DNA of 64,000 nucleotides from Engraulis encrasicolus (Eukaryota > Chordata > Actinopteri > Clupeiformes > Engraulidae). The stretch spans positions 34,453,248-34,517,247 of the forward strand of contig NC_085871.1 in NCBI RefSeq assembly GCF_034702125.1, given 5' to 3'. This document shows positions 62,665-64,000 of the stretch, piece after piece. The translations under genes and the position numbers were made by a program. The notes under the pieces are model-generated. The model was given only the letters and a program-made list of their open reading frames with translations, was not told the DNA's origin and searched no databases. Positions within the stretch are counted from its first letter, which is position 1; each line of letters begins with the position of its first letter.

Positions 62665-64000
62665 AAGACAACTCTAAGCAGTAAGCCTATACATTGAGCA
62701 TTGTGTTATACACATACACTGCTCACAAATCATTACTTACCATGAACCATCACCATTGTCATCATCAATTAATTCATTCTTTCAACCATGTCTGATACAA
62801 CATGACTTTTACTTTCACACTTCCATACACCATTCACATTCCAGACATTACATCACCCCCCCTCATCACCCCCCACATGCGTTGAACTGATAACACTTTA
62901 TTTGATTTTAAAGTGAGAGAGATTCTGAGTGTGTTTGACAATCTCAGCAATTCTGGTCAATTTCACACTTGAACGCTTGGGAAAAATGTGGAAAATGACA
63001 GGAGGGGAATACATCTTAATTGCTTGGCCGTTCTTACGCAACGTTTACAGACGCACAAAGAGGGCAGAGCATGCTGGGTAGCATGCTCGGAAACTAAAGC
63101 CCACAGACACTTGCCACCACAAGGCCCGTCGCTGTAACCATATACTGTGTGACTGCACACCACACCTCTTTACTATAGAGAACGTACTGCTATTTTGTCC
63201 CGTTAACACACAGTACACTTACAGTCCCTTTAAGTGCAATCAATGAGTTGTTTACCCAAGATTATGTAACTTCTTAATCTCCACTCGAGAAGGAATGCCT
63301 TTTATGCTGTGTAAAATATCTCGTGTTTCCTCCCACAGCTGCTAAGGTAACTCACATTCTTCCTGCCATTTTTTTACTACAATAACAAATATGGAATGTT
63401 TTTGCTACAGACATGCTTTTCTTGCTTAGGAGGTCTATGAAAAGGTCCTTGGTATGGCCTCCATATATAGAGTAGATTAAATGTGTTACGGTAATAGAGT
63501 CTGTACTGTAGTGTCAGGCTTCAAGAGTTGAGACAAAAAAACAGTCCTGTGACGGAACACGTTAACCTGTTACAGTACAACCAATCCAGTAGACTTATTC
63601 ATACAATGACAACAACATTATTGTGTACAGTACAATAGGGTACGTATCGTTTGATTGGTTATATGCATCTCCTTTGTCCCTTCTGTTGTAGTGTAGTATG
63701 TCCACCTGGCACAATCCATCCAATATGTAATAAACAACTCAATCCAATAACATTGTACACAAGTGTATACGTAGATGTACAGTCTATGTGTTGGTTGTTT
63801 GTTAGGATTTTTTTCTGGTTGATTGATGGTTGATTGGTTGCAGCTCTCCCCTGTGTCCCTACTGTATACTGACTAATGTCCACATTCTACAACCCACAAT
63901 CCAACATCACCATATACACTGATAACAGACAACGCTGCTCACAACAAGGTAATTGGTTGCTTGGTTGGTTGTGTGGCTGCATTTGTCCCTTGTGCGTCCC
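62665..64000. other. Right edge, nothing recognised
   Basis: AT-rich sequence with repeated TGGTTG words near 63790-63970, of the kind seen in long vertebrate 3' UTRs. No coding exon identified on either strand. Confidence 0.4.

Noticed and set aside
63061..63180. Possible conserved exon near the right edge
   Set aside because: Slightly higher GC content but no open frame with splice sites that I could support.

Overview
This window is from a ray-finned (teleost) fish genome. The evidence is a tandem array of Toll-like receptor (TLR) genes of the fish-expanded TLR11/13/21/22/23 type, many short hAT-type elements with 8-bp target duplications, tRNA-derived SINEs, LINE remnants, and very dense long (CA)n/(GT)n microsatellites. 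There are no prokaryotic features. I cannot fix the species. One ambiguous base (N) sits at 1816, so this is a draft assembly.

Region 1 (1-25,450) is the TLR cluster, all on the + strand. Two paralogue types occur. Type A has copies A0 (1-453, TIR end only, cut by the window edge), A1 (5031-8084, intact, 1017 aa), A2 (10741-13780, 2-nt deletion inside the TIR) and A3 (18028-21069, in-frame TAA at codon 639). Type B has one intact gene (22455-25448, 997 aa) and one shattered copy (psi-B, about 4123-4850), which lies immediately upstream of A1. Flanks match over long distances, so the locus appears to have grown by duplication of an A-B pair. A later tandem duplication of about 5.4 kb then made A2 and A3, which are almost identical yet carry different disabling lesions. 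Type A and type B ectodomains are strongly diverged, but the distal half of the TIR exon is nearly identical, which points to gene conversion. Spacers hold LINE fragments, a probable solo LTR, a TTAA-flanked MITE and hAT MITEs.

Region 2 (25,450-44,700) has no recognisable host gene. It holds several inverted-repeat elements: a 645-bp element, a candidate ~5.7-kb element with minus-strand exon-like modules, a GTTCCCCGGG-ended MITE, and a hAT-like element with an 844-bp TTAA foldback element nested in it. SINE, MITE and microsatellite sequence fills much of the rest.

Region 3 (44,700-49,860) is a degraded Tx1/L1-like LINE with endonuclease, reverse transcriptase (YADD) and C-terminal Cys/His remnants, flanked by a 17-bp target duplication. 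It is itself inside a pair of perfect 19-bp inverted repeats.

Region 4 (49,860-64,000) holds two successive hAT insertions at the same 8-bp site. The second carries a ~4.3-kb transposon with ~560-bp inverted repeats and a decayed protein. Microsatellite clusters, a near-perfect 148-bp palindrome flanked by a 13-bp duplication, and AT-rich sequence without recognisable genes follow.

Functionally, only A1 and B look able to encode complete receptors: signal peptide, LRR ectodomain, one membrane span and cytoplasmic TIR. A3 as written would give a secreted LRR ectodomain only.
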